From contig NZFO01000002.1 in assembly GCA_002690705.1 (NCBI GenBank), positions 55,688 through 119,687 of the forward strand: a DNA stretch of 64,000 bases, read 5' to 3'. This document shows, piece by piece, positions 37,613-46,335 of this stretch. The position numbers and the translations under genes are program-made. Position 1 is the first letter of the stretch, and the number at the start of each line of letters is the position of its first letter. Source of the DNA: Magnetovibrio sp. (GTDB lineage: Bacteria; Pseudomonadota; Alphaproteobacteria; Rhodospirillales; Casp-alpha2). A model generated the notes under the pieces. The model was given only the letters and a program-made list of their open reading frames with translations. It was not told the origin of the DNA and did not search any database.

Positions 37613-38434
37613 TCAGGTTGTATAAGGGGGCCTGTCGAGCCCACAGGGTGATTGGGTGAATACTTCATATCCATCATTAGTAACAGCGAGCGAATGCTCA
37701 AATTGGGCAGATAATGACCGATCTTTGGTTACAGCAGTCCAACCGTCAGATAGTATTTTCACCTCGAAAGTCCCAGTATTTATCATCGGTTCAATGGTGA
37801 AAAACATTCCGGTCTGCAATACCTCCCCCTCGCCACGACGTCCGAAGTGCATTATGTTGGGTGCGTCATGGAATACCTGTCCCAGACCATGGCCGCAGAA
37901 ATCTCGGACAACGCTGAATCTCTCACCCTCTGCGAATGTCTGAATAGCATTGCCAATATCACCGAGTGTAGCGCCGGGTCGGACCTCACGGATACCGCAC
38001 CACATGGCTTCAAATGTCGCTTCAATTAGGCGTTCTGACTTGCGGTTGATCTTGCCGACTGGAAACATTCGACTCGTATCACCATGCCAGCCATCGAGAA
38101 TTGTTGTGACATCGATATTAACTATATCGCCGTCACGCAGAGCTTTTTCGCTCGGAATTCCGTGGCAGACTACATGATTAATGGACGTGCAGATGGATTT
38201 AGGAAAACCTCGATAATTTAGCGGAGCAGATACACCGCCCCTTTCCGACACAAAATCATGACAGAGTTGGTTTAACTGATCTGTGGTGATTTGTGGCTGC
38301 ACATGAGGTGTTATAAAATCTAGACACTCAGCAGCCAGACGTCCTGCCTTGCGCATCCCATCAAAAGCAATGGGGCCGTGGAGTTTGAGTGGTCGCCCAT
38401 CACGTCCCGGTACTTGTGTATAAAGATTTTGCAT
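37613..38434 (-). CDS. map: Methionine aminopeptidase, type I
   Basis: Map removes the initiator methionine from new proteins. All metal-site residues are visible: His in NHVVCHGIP, Asp in DIVNIDVT, Asp in HGDTSRMF, His in GHGLGQVFHDAP, Glu in FTIEPM and Glu in AQFEHSLAV. The 273 residues include no N-terminal SH3-binding or zinc extension. It lies 68 bases downstream of sfsA on the same strand, as in many alphaproteobacteria. Confidence 0.97.
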   Translation of the reverse strand: MQNLYTQVPGRDGRPLKLHGPIAFDGMRKAGRLAAECLDFITPHVQPQITTDQLNQLCHDFVSERGGVSAPLNYRGFPKSICTSINHVVCHGIPSEKALRDGDIVNIDVTTILDGWHGDTSRMFPVGKINRKSERLIEATFEAMWCGIREVRPGATLGDIGNAIQTFAEGERFSVVRDFCGHGLGQVFHDAPNIMHFGRRGEGEVLQTGMFFTIEPMINTGTFEVKILSDGWTAVTKDRSLSAQFEHSLAVTNDGYEVFTQSPCGLDRPPYTT

Positions 38435-38502
38435 AACGTGATTATGCTCAATTAAACGGGTTTATCCAGCTTTTCGAGTTACGCTGGCCCTAATTACTCA
38501 TT

Positions 38503-39216
38503 TTAATTCAAAAATACTAATGATTTTGTAATTTTTATCTCGTTCAAATTTAACTTACAACCGTATGCAATAACCTCAACGCCCGCGTTGCGGGCCTTGT
38601 CTAATGCATAACCGTATTTTGGATCAATATCCCGAGCAATCGTTACTCCTGCTGAGCAGTCTCCTCGTTGAACCAAGTAAAACATTACGGCCCGATGACC
38701 CTCTGCCACCATATCGGATAGCTCAACCAAGTGTTTGGCACCTCGAGCCGTCACACCGTCTGGAAACTCCACTGGGTCGTGGCGGCCAAAATGCCTTCGC
38801 ATTGTGACGTTTTTGACCTCGACATAGCAGCGTCCAAGCTCAGTATCCTCCAAGAGGATATCGACCCGCGAATTTTTGCCATATTTTACTTCTCGTGATT
38901 GGGATGAGTAGCCCATGAGTTCAGGTATTTTACGGGCGGTAATCGCCTCCGCGACCAAATCATTGGGGTGAGAGGTGTTGGCGCCAACAAGTGAGCGGCC
39001 TATGCGGATCAGCTCCCATGTATATTTAAGCTTTCGCTCCGGATTTTTCGCGGGACTCAACCAAACTTCTGCGCCCGGGACGTTGATGCTCAGCATAGAA
39101 CCGGAGTTAGCGCAATGGGCTGTAACTGTCTCGCCGCTCTCGAGTTCAACATCTGCCAAAAACCGCTTATAGCGTTTTATCAGCCGACCTTTAATCAGAA
39201 GGGAATTAAATTTCAT
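38503..39216 (-). CDS. sfsA: Sugar fermentation stimulation protein homologue
   Basis: SfsA has an OB-like N-terminal domain and a nuclease-like fold; its role is unclear, though E. coli SfsA was linked to maltose metabolism. Typical segments are GRLIKRYKRFLADVELESGE, HCANSGSML, the SRVDILLEDTE region and CYVEVKNVTM followed by FPDGVTARGAKHL. The ATG is preceded by GGAGG 9 bases away. At 237 residues it is of normal length and is adjacent to map. Confidence 0.95.
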   Translation of the reverse strand: MKFNSLLIKGRLIKRYKRFLADVELESGETVTAHCANSGSMLSINVPGAEVWLSPAKNPERKLKYTWELIRIGRSLVGANTSHPNDLVAEAITARKIPELMGYSSQSREVKYGKNSRVDILLEDTELGRCYVEVKNVTMRRHFGRHDPVEFPDGVTARGAKHLVELSDMVAEGHRAVMFYLVQRGDCSAGVTIARDIDPKYGYALDKARNAGVEVIAYGCKLNLNEIKITKSLVFLN

Positions 39217-39460
39217 ATGTGGGCTTCCTCCGGGTATAAATCCGGACTCAGTTGGATAAAGTCTTTATTATGGTTTACTTTCTTGGGGTCCAACATTGAT
39301 AGTATCCCGAGCTACGAGTAGTTTAATTCAAAGAATTTATTTCAGTCAGAATTTCAAAAACTTAATTTTAAAATGTTTGAATGGTGCTATGGCTTGATTC
39401 ATTGCACTGAAAATTTTTTCTTAGATTAGAGAGTGTGTGCAGCATGAAATCCGATGAAGT

Positions 39461-39811
39461 TCAAAGCGCAGCTGTCACCATAATTTCAACACTATACTTT
39501 TCGTTGGCAAGGTTTGCTTCCACACATGCTCTGCAAGGGGTCTTTCCGGGCACGACCCAAGCGTCCCATACTGCGTTCATTTCAGAGAAATGAGCCATGT
39601 CTGTGATCCAAAGGTTGGCACTGAGAAGCTTAGACTTGTCTGTGCCCGCATCAGCTAAATAAGTATCGATAATAGCCAAAATATCCTCAGTTTGTTGAGC
39701 AACACTTTTTCCCGGGGCATTAATAGCAACCTGACCCGCAAGATAGACTGTGTCGCCATGGATGACGACCTTACTCATACGATCCCCTACGTGTTTTCGT
39801 TCCACATTCAT
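39461..39811 (-). CDS. RidA/YjgF family protein
   Basis: RidA-type proteins deaminate reactive enamine/imine intermediates. The fold is recognisable from VVIHGDTVYLAGQVAINA, the central segment LLSANLWITDMAHFSEMNAVWDAW and the catalytic Arg in TPCRACVEANL. The C-terminus is shorter than in canonical RidA and the subgroup is probably one of the Rid groups without established deaminase activity. At 116 residues it stands alone on the minus strand. Confidence 0.85.
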   Translation of the reverse strand: MNVERKHVGDRMSKVVIHGDTVYLAGQVAINAPGKSVAQQTEDILAIIDTYLADAGTDKSKLLSANLWITDMAHFSEMNAVWDAWVVPGKTPCRACVEANLANEKYSVEIMVTAAL

Positions 39812-40031
39812 TTTTCCTAATCCTCATAATCTCGTGTTCTTGGATACCAGTGTTTGTATCGATTGTTAAACAGGGAGGCAATGATCTCGCGATGAGTGAA
39901 TAATTAGCGAAGTATCGAGAGAGTAATACCGTGGTTGTGCTCGGACGAGGGCAAAGACTTACCTTAGGTAGCTCATGTCAGGCCCCCAGTGGAAAAGAAC
40001 AAAATCCGCCCACTTATCAATTAAAATTGGC

Positions 40032-40934
40032 TTAACCATCTGGGTCAAGTTTGGTTAAATTAAGCGCGGTTCCTAATTGAATCTGTGCGCTTCCGCGCGG
40101 AAGTGGCTTGGGTTGGCTAAGTGCTGGCGCCCAAGCCGTGAGCGAAATGACTTCGAATGTCGCCGGTATACGTCCATCGTTACCCATATACGTCTCTTCG
40201 TAGATCTTTGCAGCGCGCATAATTGTATCTCGGCGGCTAAAAGTTTCTCGGCGGTCCAAGTTGGCATTATTTTCCCCCATGCCGCGCAGGTCACGCATCA
40301 ATTTGAGAGGGTTATCGTAGGAGACTGTCAAAGTCTCATAATCAGTAACCGGTAGCGCGAATCCAGCACGGTGCAGCAAATTCCCAAGATCACGAACATC
40401 TGCTAAAGGAGAAAATCTTGGGCTAAGACCGTTCTCTATTTCAATCTCTGCTCGATACATTGAGTCCCGCAACTCTCTCAAGGTCGCGCCGCCCAACATG
40501 GAGACGAGTAATAATCCGTCTGCCTTCAAAGCATGACGCATTTGAACCAACGTACCGGGAAGGTCATTAGTCCAATGAAGTGAGAGATTCGAGAGAATAA
40601 GGTCAAATGTACCGACTTTAAAGGGCAGGGCTTCCTCATCCACAACAGCTGTCTTTACGCCTTCATTCCTCGCTTTGGCAGCCATGCGTTGGGATAGATC
40701 ACATGCAATGAGTTGTTCAATTCCACCCCGGCCTGCAATCACTCGTGCCAGTTCTCCGCCATGACACCCAATATCTAGAGCTAGAGGGAAGGTTCGTTTT
40801 ACATCATCTAATCGATCGACTAGGCGGGTCGCCGTTTCAACATACAAAAAGTCAAAAGTTGAGAGATTTGGCGCAGCACGGTCGCGATTACGGCGCACAG
40901 TTTGCCGATCAAACACGTTAACGACATCAACCAT
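40032..40934 (-). CDS. SAM-dependent methyltransferase, NDUFAF5-like
   Basis: A 300-residue class I methyltransferase related to human NDUFAF5, a complex I assembly factor, and to BioC. The N-terminus (VFDRQTVRRNRDRAA) matches that group, motif I is ALDIGCHGGELARVIAG, and the motif LILSNLSLHWTNDLPGTL is diagnostic, as is GATLRELRDSM. The conserved neighbourhood in Alphaproteobacteria places it divergent from comF and grxC; here grxC is present and comF is not seen. Confidence 0.88.
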   Translation of the reverse strand: MVDVVNVFDRQTVRRNRDRAAPNLSTFDFLYVETATRLVDRLDDVKRTFPLALDIGCHGGELARVIAGRGGIEQLIACDLSQRMAAKARNEGVKTAVVDEEALPFKVGTFDLILSNLSLHWTNDLPGTLVQMRHALKADGLLLVSMLGGATLRELRDSMYRAEIEIENGLSPRFSPLADVRDLGNLLHRAGFALPVTDYETLTVSYDNPLKLMRDLRGMGENNANLDRRETFSRRDTIMRAAKIYEETYMGNDGRIPATFEVISLTAWAPALSQPKPLPRGSAQIQLGTALNLTKLDPDG

Positions 40935-41438
40935 AGGAGTGAGTATGTCATATCAGGGCCTCAATGTGCATGCCTCATTTTAAGAATTTTATGAATGGGA
41001 AGATTTTCTGGCCAATATATTCGTGTCTTCATTGCGACGTAAATACAAATGGGTCGCTGTCTTCTTAGTTTTTATCTCGTTTAGTTAATAATTTACGATT
41101 GCGCGAGTAACCAGCGTCTAGCCGAGAGCGGCTAGTATTCTCGCCAAATCCCCTGGACTTGGTTCTATGGATGTGGATGCAACTTAAAGTTTTATAACCC
41201 CCTGATTTTTTTAGGACTATTTTTGCAAGCATAGCGGCCGTCGAATTTTCTTGCACACAAACCATTGGGAAGAAAACAAGAAAAAATCAATAAGATCAGG
41301 ATAATAATGTAAGCTGAATTACGTGATTGTAAAATTAAGAGCACCCACTTCGAGCAAAAATCAGCGTTCAGGGTTTTGACTAGATAACTCCTTTCCTATA
41401 TCCCCGATATTGCTGACCAAAATCATGAGTAAAATACA
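40935..41438. other. Intergenic region with a small hairpin
   Basis: This 0.5 kb spacer between two divergent genes holds no recognisable gene. A perfect 7-bp hairpin (CTAGCCG, loop AGAG, CGGCTAG) lies at 41118-41135 without a T-run. A TTGACT element at 41376 with TATATC 15 bases later could be a promoter for grxC. In many related genomes comF occupies this place, but no zinc-finger or phosphoribosyltransferase remnant is visible here. Confidence 0.5.
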
Positions 41439-41696
41439 ATGCCCGATATACAAATTTATACCTCACCCTTTTGTGGATTTTGCTCGCGGGCTAAATCGCT
41501 ATTGGCGAGTAAAGGCGTCGATTTTGAAGAAATTGATGTAACCATGAACCCAGGCAAGCGCCAAGAAATGGCTGCGCGCGCCGGTGCTAACTCAGTGCCG
41601 CAAATATTTGTCGACGGTAACCATATTGGCGACTGCCAAAAAATTCATGACCTCGATGCAACTGGGAGGCTTGGCTCTCTTTTAGGTATTGGCTGA
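41439..41696 (+). CDS. grxC: Glutaredoxin 3
   Basis: A small monothiol/dithiol oxidoreductase that uses glutathione. The dithiol motif is SPFCGFCSRAKSLLASKG (CGFC; CPYC is more usual), with the TVP-like cis-Pro segment SVPQIFVDGNHIG and the C-terminal DDLxALxxxGxL-type end, here HDLDATGRLGSLL. At 85 residues it is of usual length. It is followed by the nitrilase-family gene after 8 bases, as in other Alphaproteobacteria. Confidence 0.95.
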   Translation: MPDIQIYTSPFCGFCSRAKSLLASKGVDFEEIDVTMNPGKRQEMAARAGANSVPQIFVDGNHIGDCQKIHDLDATGRLGSLLGIG

Positions 41697-41704
41697 AGGG
41701 TCTA

Positions 41705-42541
41705 GTGATGAAGATTGCCTGCGCGCAGACGACATCAGGGCCCGATGTCGATACCAATATAAAACATGCCAGTGATCTCATTCGCAGAGCCTGCGACGCT
41801 GGCGCAGATTTGGTGGGATTACCCGAAGTAGTTAATGTAATGGACCTTAATCGTAAAGCTCTGGCCGCGAAGACCTTTGTGGAGAGTAAGGACGTGACTT
41901 TGGCCGCAATGCGTGAACTGTCACGTGAGACTGGTGTTTGGATATTAGTTGGTTCTTTAGTAATTAAACACGACCATGCTCTGGATGACAAAGGATACGG
42001 CAAGTTTGCTAATCGGTCATTTTTGATAGACGATACAGGTCAAATTAGAGCTAGTTATGATAAAATCCATATGTTTGACGTTGATTTAGATGGAGGGGAA
42101 TCATATCGCGAATCGAAGGCATATGAGCCCGGAAATTATTCAGCTTTAGTTAAAACGCCTTGGGGCAATTTAGGTATGAGTATCTGTTATGATTTGAGAT
42201 TTCCTCACCTTTACAGGGATTTAGCGCATGCAGGCGCTGATCTTTTTTCAATACCATCAGCTTTTACTCGACGTACCGGCCGGGCGCATTGGCATGTTTT
42301 GATGCGTGCTCGAGCGGTAGAAAATGCTGCGTACGTGTTTGCACCCGCTCAATGTGGTGCGCACGGCGAAGGGCGTGAGACATATGGACATTCCTTGATA
42401 GTTGATCCTTGGGGTGAAGTTCTTGCCGACGGTGGAGAAAGTCCCGGCGTCTCGCTTGCAGAGATCGATATCAGTAAAGTGCAGGAAGCTCGCCACAAAA
42501 TTCCCTCATTGACTCATGATAGACATTATTCCGCCAAGTAA
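41705..42541 (+). CDS. Carbon-nitrogen hydrolase, Nit1-like (deaminated glutathione amidase type)
   Basis: A nitrilase-superfamily amidase. The Glu-Lys-Cys triad is visible: Glu in LVGLPEVVNVM, Lys in YDKIHMFDVDL and Cys in MSICYDLRFPHLYR. Members with the motif FDVDL and RFPHLYR act on deaminated glutathione as a metabolite-repair enzyme, so that is the most likely role. The 278 residues begin at GTG or at the ATG one codon later. It is probably co-transcribed with grxC; DUF1178 follows further on after a gene inserted on the opposite strand. Confidence 0.87.
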   Translation: MMKIACAQTTSGPDVDTNIKHASDLIRRACDAGADLVGLPEVVNVMDLNRKALAAKTFVESKDVTLAAMRELSRETGVWILVGSLVIKHDHALDDKGYGKFANRSFLIDDTGQIRASYDKIHMFDVDLDGGESYRESKAYEPGNYSALVKTPWGNLGMSICYDLRFPHLYRDLAHAGADLFSIPSAFTRRTGRAHWHVLMRARAVENAAYVFAPAQCGAHGEGRETYGHSLIVDPWGEVLADGGESPGVSLAEIDISKVQEARHKIPSLTHDRHYSAK

Positions 42542-42804
42542 CTAAATTTTTTGATATCAAAATCAATTTTTTATCAAAGCCCCCTCTGTCATATTGGGTT
42601 GATGGGTGAGACTGCAGTTGTAAATTGAAGTTCCCCAAACCGAAGTGCCGAATATTAATCTTGATTAATCAGTCCCTGACAAAAAGTGTGTTAGCAAAAG
42701 CTAATTTTTTCAGCCTCTTGACTTAAATGTTTTGGACTATGGTTGGCGTCATTTAAGGGTTTTTGAGAAGCTGTGGGGCAAAACGTGGCGGTTTTACGGT
42801 TGAT

Positions 42805-43506
42805 TTAAGCCTTAAGTCGAGGCTTACACGGCTCCGTATTATTGGATTGAGAGCAAATGGGGGGGGGGATATCATTTTCGCTTCCTGAATCGACTAAATC
42901 CTTTGTTGCGCAAATCCTTTGCTTAACACCGGGAATGTCGCCAGTCTGCATCACACCATGCTCATACGCAACGATCTGCATACGCCCAGCAACAGTCGCT
43001 AGGAGCTCTTGGTTTTTTAACAGGTGGTCTGGATTCCGGGGTCTTGCAAAGGCTTCGTTCCCGCGAGCGAAAGTTTCATAAAGTAAAATGCCACCGGGGG
43101 CTATGACCTCAATTAAACCGTTTAAAAGTGGTCTGAACAGATAATTTACGACTATGACAGCATCAAATTGCATGTTTTGCAGAACACCGTCATCACTGAA
43201 TGGACTCACTTTGCCTTCTACATCAGCTCTCAAAACAGTTGCTTTTGGTTCTTTCTCTAAATCCTCGAGAGCGCCTACTTCTTTGTCTATGAAAGTAACA
43301 TGAGAGCTTCGAGAGAGCAGAAACCTTCCATGACGCCCGCCGCCCGCCGCAAGATCAAGGACGCGGGCATCCCTCTTTACTAAGTGCGCGAACCGCTGAA
43401 TCCAAGGGGATGGGATTGTAATTTGCATGTGCTTTGCGCAGAGTTCGGTGCTTACAGGAATAATAGAATTATTGTTGGGGCTTGTATCGGAGGGGAAGTT
43501 CGCCAT
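42805..43506 (-). CDS. SAM-dependent methyltransferase with ten-G tract near the 3' end
   Basis: A 233-residue class I methyltransferase. Motif I is VLDLAAGGGRHGRFLLSRS, with the acidic motif II in VTFIDKEVG; DAVIVVNYLFRPLLNGLIEVIAPGG resembles motif V/VI of TehB-like enzymes. Residues beyond about 200 are low-complexity and the codons there include a run of ten C in the coding strand (42859-42868), so a one-base slip would change the final 19 residues. The gene sits between the nitrilase-family gene and DUF1178, a place normally unoccupied. The substrate is unknown. Confidence 0.75.
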   Translation of the reverse strand: MANFPSDTSPNNNSIIPVSTELCAKHMQITIPSPWIQRFAHLVKRDARVLDLAAGGGRHGRFLLSRSSHVTFIDKEVGALEDLEKEPKATVLRADVEGKVSPFSDDGVLQNMQFDAVIVVNYLFRPLLNGLIEVIAPGGILLYETFARGNEAFARPRNPDHLLKNQELLATVAGRMQIVAYEHGVMQTGDIPGVKQRICATKDLVDSGSENDIPPPICSQSNNTEPCKPRLKA

Positions 43507-43600
43507 TTATTAAGTGTTCCGTATTATAAGTTTCTCAGTTACAAAGGGAACAGTTAGTGTTCCCCGCCGGTCTTGTGTAAGAATAGAAGTCTATGAAGTC

Positions 43601-44071
43601 ATGATTGTATATCAACTTTGCTGCGGTAACGACCACGAATTTGAAGCGTGGTTTCGTGACAGCGAAACCTACACTGAGCAGGCTGAGAGCGGGGATATAC
43701 TGTGTCCGTTTTGCGGCATTACAGATGTTAGAAAAGCGATAATGGCTCCCAATATTGCGACGTCGAAGCGGAGTAGAGAAGCGCCAGATGCAAACCGAGC
43801 TCAAGTCCAAGCCCGCGCCCAAGCCCAAGCCCAAGCGCGTGCACATGAAGTTGCAGAAAATATTTTAGAAGCGGTCGGCAAGTTACGCGAGCATGTAGAG
43901 GCTAATTGTGAAGACGTGGGTGAAAATTTTGCGGAGGAAGCACGCAGAATTCATTATGGGGAAGTCGAAGAGCGCGGTATTTACGGCAAAGCTTCAGATA
44001 ACGAAGCTGAGGAACTAGGTGATGAAGGCATTGACTTCTACCGTCTTCCTATTATCCGGCGGGATAGCTGA
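43601..44071 (+). CDS. DUF1178 family protein
   Basis: A 156-residue protein of a family common in Proteobacteria, with no established function. The N-terminus (MIVYQLCCGNDHEFEAWFRD) contains Cys residues, and a second zinc-binding-looking motif CPFCG follows near residue 46; the C-terminus (DVGENFAEEARRIHYGEVEERGIYG) is the diagnostic conserved block. Between them is a tract of Ala-Gln/Ala-Arg dipeptide repeats encoded by short repeats. The frame extends upstream, but the family starts at this ATG. It sits in the same neighbourhood as grxC and the nitrilase gene. Confidence 0.9.
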   Translation: MIVYQLCCGNDHEFEAWFRDSETYTEQAESGDILCPFCGITDVRKAIMAPNIATSKRSREAPDANRAQVQARAQAQAQARAHEVAENILEAVGKLREHVEANCEDVGENFAEEARRIHYGEVEERGIYGKASDNEAEELGDEGIDFYRLPIIRRDS

Positions 44072-44089
44072 CGAACTCTCAAATCCAGT

Positions 44090-44875
44090 CTAAAGGCTTC
44101 TGTTTGCGTACATTATGTAATTAACTCCGAGATCATCGGACAAACACCACGTGTCTGCCATGGGGCTATAGGTCATTCCTTTTAAGTCTTGAACATGAAC
44201 ATCGAGGGGCCGTAAGTAGGCCGCTAATTCTGATGGTTTTTGGAACTTGCGCCAATCATGAGTTCCAGCGGGGACCCAGCGCAATATATATTCAGCGGCC
44301 AATTTAGCTAAGGCTAGAGATTTGAGCGTTCTGTTCAATGTTGAGAGAAAAAATGCTCCTTTGGGTTGAATCAAGGCAGAAGAGATGCTCAGAAATTCTG
44401 ATAAATCTGCGACATGCTCGACGACCTCCATGGCGAGGACAACATCAAAAATTTCGCCGTCATTGGCGAGTAATTCTGGGGAGTAATGGCGGTAGTCAAT
44501 TTGCAGCCCCATTAGTGTGGCATGTGACCGCGCGATTGAGATAGAAGTTGCGCCTGCGTCTATACCAGTAACGTGAGCTCCGAGGCGGCTCATTGGTTCT
44601 GCGAGAAGCCCCCCCCCACAACCGATATCTAGAACCCTCAGGCCCCGGAGTGGTCGCTCTTCGAGGGGGTCACGCTTAAAATGACGCGCGATGTGATCGC
44701 GAATAAATTTTGTTCGCAAGGGGTTGAGTTCATGTAAGGCACGAAATTTACCCTCGGTATTCCACCACTGATCCGAGATTTTGGCGAAACGCGCGATTTC
44801 ATCTTTGGCGACGGTGCCCGACGTAGGTTGTGGGCTCGTATTCTGTTCTGTAGGATCACAAGATTGTTGGGTCAT
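44090..44875 (-). CDS. ubiG: Ubiquinone biosynthesis O-methyltransferase
   Basis: UbiG performs both O-methylations of ubiquinone synthesis. Recognisable parts are the N-terminal DEIARFAKISDQWWNTEGKF, the FIRDHIARHF segment, SAM motif I VLDIGCGGGLLAEPMSRLG and the tail with GTHDWRKFQKPSELAAYLRP. The frame extends further upstream, but the ATG at 44875 has AAAGGA 6-7 bases before it and gives 261 residues, the normal length. A run of nine G encodes part of motif I. It is divergent from lysC, the usual arrangement. Confidence 0.95.
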   Translation of the reverse strand: MTQQSCDPTEQNTSPQPTSGTVAKDEIARFAKISDQWWNTEGKFRALHELNPLRTKFIRDHIARHFKRDPLEERPLRGLRVLDIGCGGGLLAEPMSRLGAHVTGIDAGATSISIARSHATLMGLQIDYRHYSPELLANDGEIFDVVLAMEVVEHVADLSEFLSISSALIQPKGAFFLSTLNRTLKSLALAKLAAEYILRWVPAGTHDWRKFQKPSELAAYLRPLDVHVQDLKGMTYSPMADTWCLSDDLGVNYIMYANRSL

Positions 44876-45047
44876 ACCAATCCTTTGGTCGTTAATTTCG
44901 ATAACAATGATTGATCTCGGTCTTGTAAATAAAACGTTACTGGGAGTATGTATGCGCCGCTTGCGCTGCAATCAATGACTTCGATGTGTTCGTGCCAGCA
45001 ATTTCGTGACGTTTTCAACCAGATGATTATCAACGGGAACGCCAAAA

Positions 45048-46268
45048 ATGAAGCGCATCGTACAAAAATTTGGGGGCACCTCCGTAGCCAGTGTCGACCG
45101 GATCAGAGCTGTCGGCAAGAGAATTAAAGCTGAAGTAGACTCCGGGAATGAAGTTGCCGTAACTGTTTCTGCTATGGCTGGAGAAACAAATAGATTAGTT
45201 GGTTATGTCGATGAAGTTAGTTCACTTTATGACGCGTGCGAGTACGATGTAGTTGTCTCCACGGGCGAACAGGTTACGTCTGGCTTGCTTGCATTAGTGC
45301 TGCAGCAGATGGGGGTTAATGCAAGGTCGTGGTTGGGATGGCAGGTAGCTATCAGTACCGATGATGCATACGGTAAGGCTCGCATCATGAAGATCAATGC
45401 CGAGCTATTAGATGATCGGATGAAAAGTGGTCAAGTTCCAGTGATTGCAGGTTTCCAAGGTATTAGTCCTGACAACAGGGTCACAACGCTGGGCCGTGGA
45501 GGAACAGATACTAGTGCCGTTGCATTGGCGGCGGCGCTTGGAGCTGATCGATGTGATATCTACACGGATGTGGATGGAGTTTATACTGCCGACCCTCGTA
45601 TTGTATCTGACGCTCGAAAGCTTGAAAAAATAACTTACGAAGAAATGTTGGAAATGGCGTCGGTCGGCACCAAGGTACTACAAACCCGAGCGGTGGAGAT
45701 GGCTATGAAGCATAGTCAGAAGGTACAGGTGCTCTCCAGCTTTTCTGACGGATCGGGAACATTAGTGGTTGATGAGGATGAAATTGTGGAGAAAGAACTA
45801 GTAAGCGGTATCGCATATAGTAGCGATGAAGCCAAAGTTACCTTAGTTAAGGTATTGGATAAACCGGGGGTCGCGGCTGCTATTTTTGGTCCTTTGGCCG
45901 AGGCCAATATCAATGTGGATATGATTGTTCAAAATGTCTCCGAAGATGGTAAGGCGACTGATTTAACTTTCACGGTGGCTCAAAACGACTTGGAGCGAAC
46001 TGTCGCTAAGATTGAGGAGCGGCATCAAGATTTGGGCTATGGGACACTCGTCCATGACTCAAAGGTCGCTAAGATTTCAGTAATTGGGGTTGGAATGCGA
46101 AGTCACGCAGGGGTCGCCCAAACGATGTTTCAAACCCTTGCAGAGAAAGGGATTAATATTCAGGTAATTTCGACTTCCGAAATTAAAGTCAGCGTTTTGA
46201 TCGAGGAGCAATACACGGAGCTTGCGGTTCGCGCGCTGCACTCAGCCTACGCCCTAGGCACTTTATAA
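45048..46268 (+). CDS. lysC: Aspartate kinase
   Basis: The first enzyme of the aspartate pathway to lysine, threonine and methionine. The N-terminal kinase domain begins RIVQKFGGTSVASVDRIRAV and includes TLGRGGTDTSAVALAAALGAD and the DVDGVYTADPRIV segment. Two C-terminal ACT domains follow (KPGVAAAIFGPLAEANINVD and GVAQTMFQTLAEKGINIQV), where amino acids act as feedback inhibitors. 406 residues, typical of the monofunctional form. It starts the co-directional run with ptsP, rodZ, ispG and the downstream genes. Confidence 0.96.
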   Translation: MKRIVQKFGGTSVASVDRIRAVGKRIKAEVDSGNEVAVTVSAMAGETNRLVGYVDEVSSLYDACEYDVVVSTGEQVTSGLLALVLQQMGVNARSWLGWQVAISTDDAYGKARIMKINAELLDDRMKSGQVPVIAGFQGISPDNRVTTLGRGGTDTSAVALAAALGADRCDIYTDVDGVYTADPRIVSDARKLEKITYEEMLEMASVGTKVLQTRAVEMAMKHSQKVQVLSSFSDGSGTLVVDEDEIVEKELVSGIAYSSDEAKVTLVKVLDKPGVAAAIFGPLAEANINVDMIVQNVSEDGKATDLTFTVAQNDLERTVAKIEERHQDLGYGTLVHDSKVAKISVIGVGMRSHAGVAQTMFQTLAEKGINIQVISTSEIKVSVLIEEQYTELAVRALHSAYALGTL

Positions 46269-46335
46269 CACGTGTTCTGAAGAGGGTTAAGAGATTTTGG
46301 ATGCCGCCCAAACCCGCGGTTTAAGAAAGGACGAC

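Noticed and set aside
42549..42562. TTTTGATATCAAAA palindrome after the nitrilase-family gene
   Set aside because: An AT-only 7-bp stem is too weak to call a terminator, and such palindromes are frequent in AT-rich spacers.
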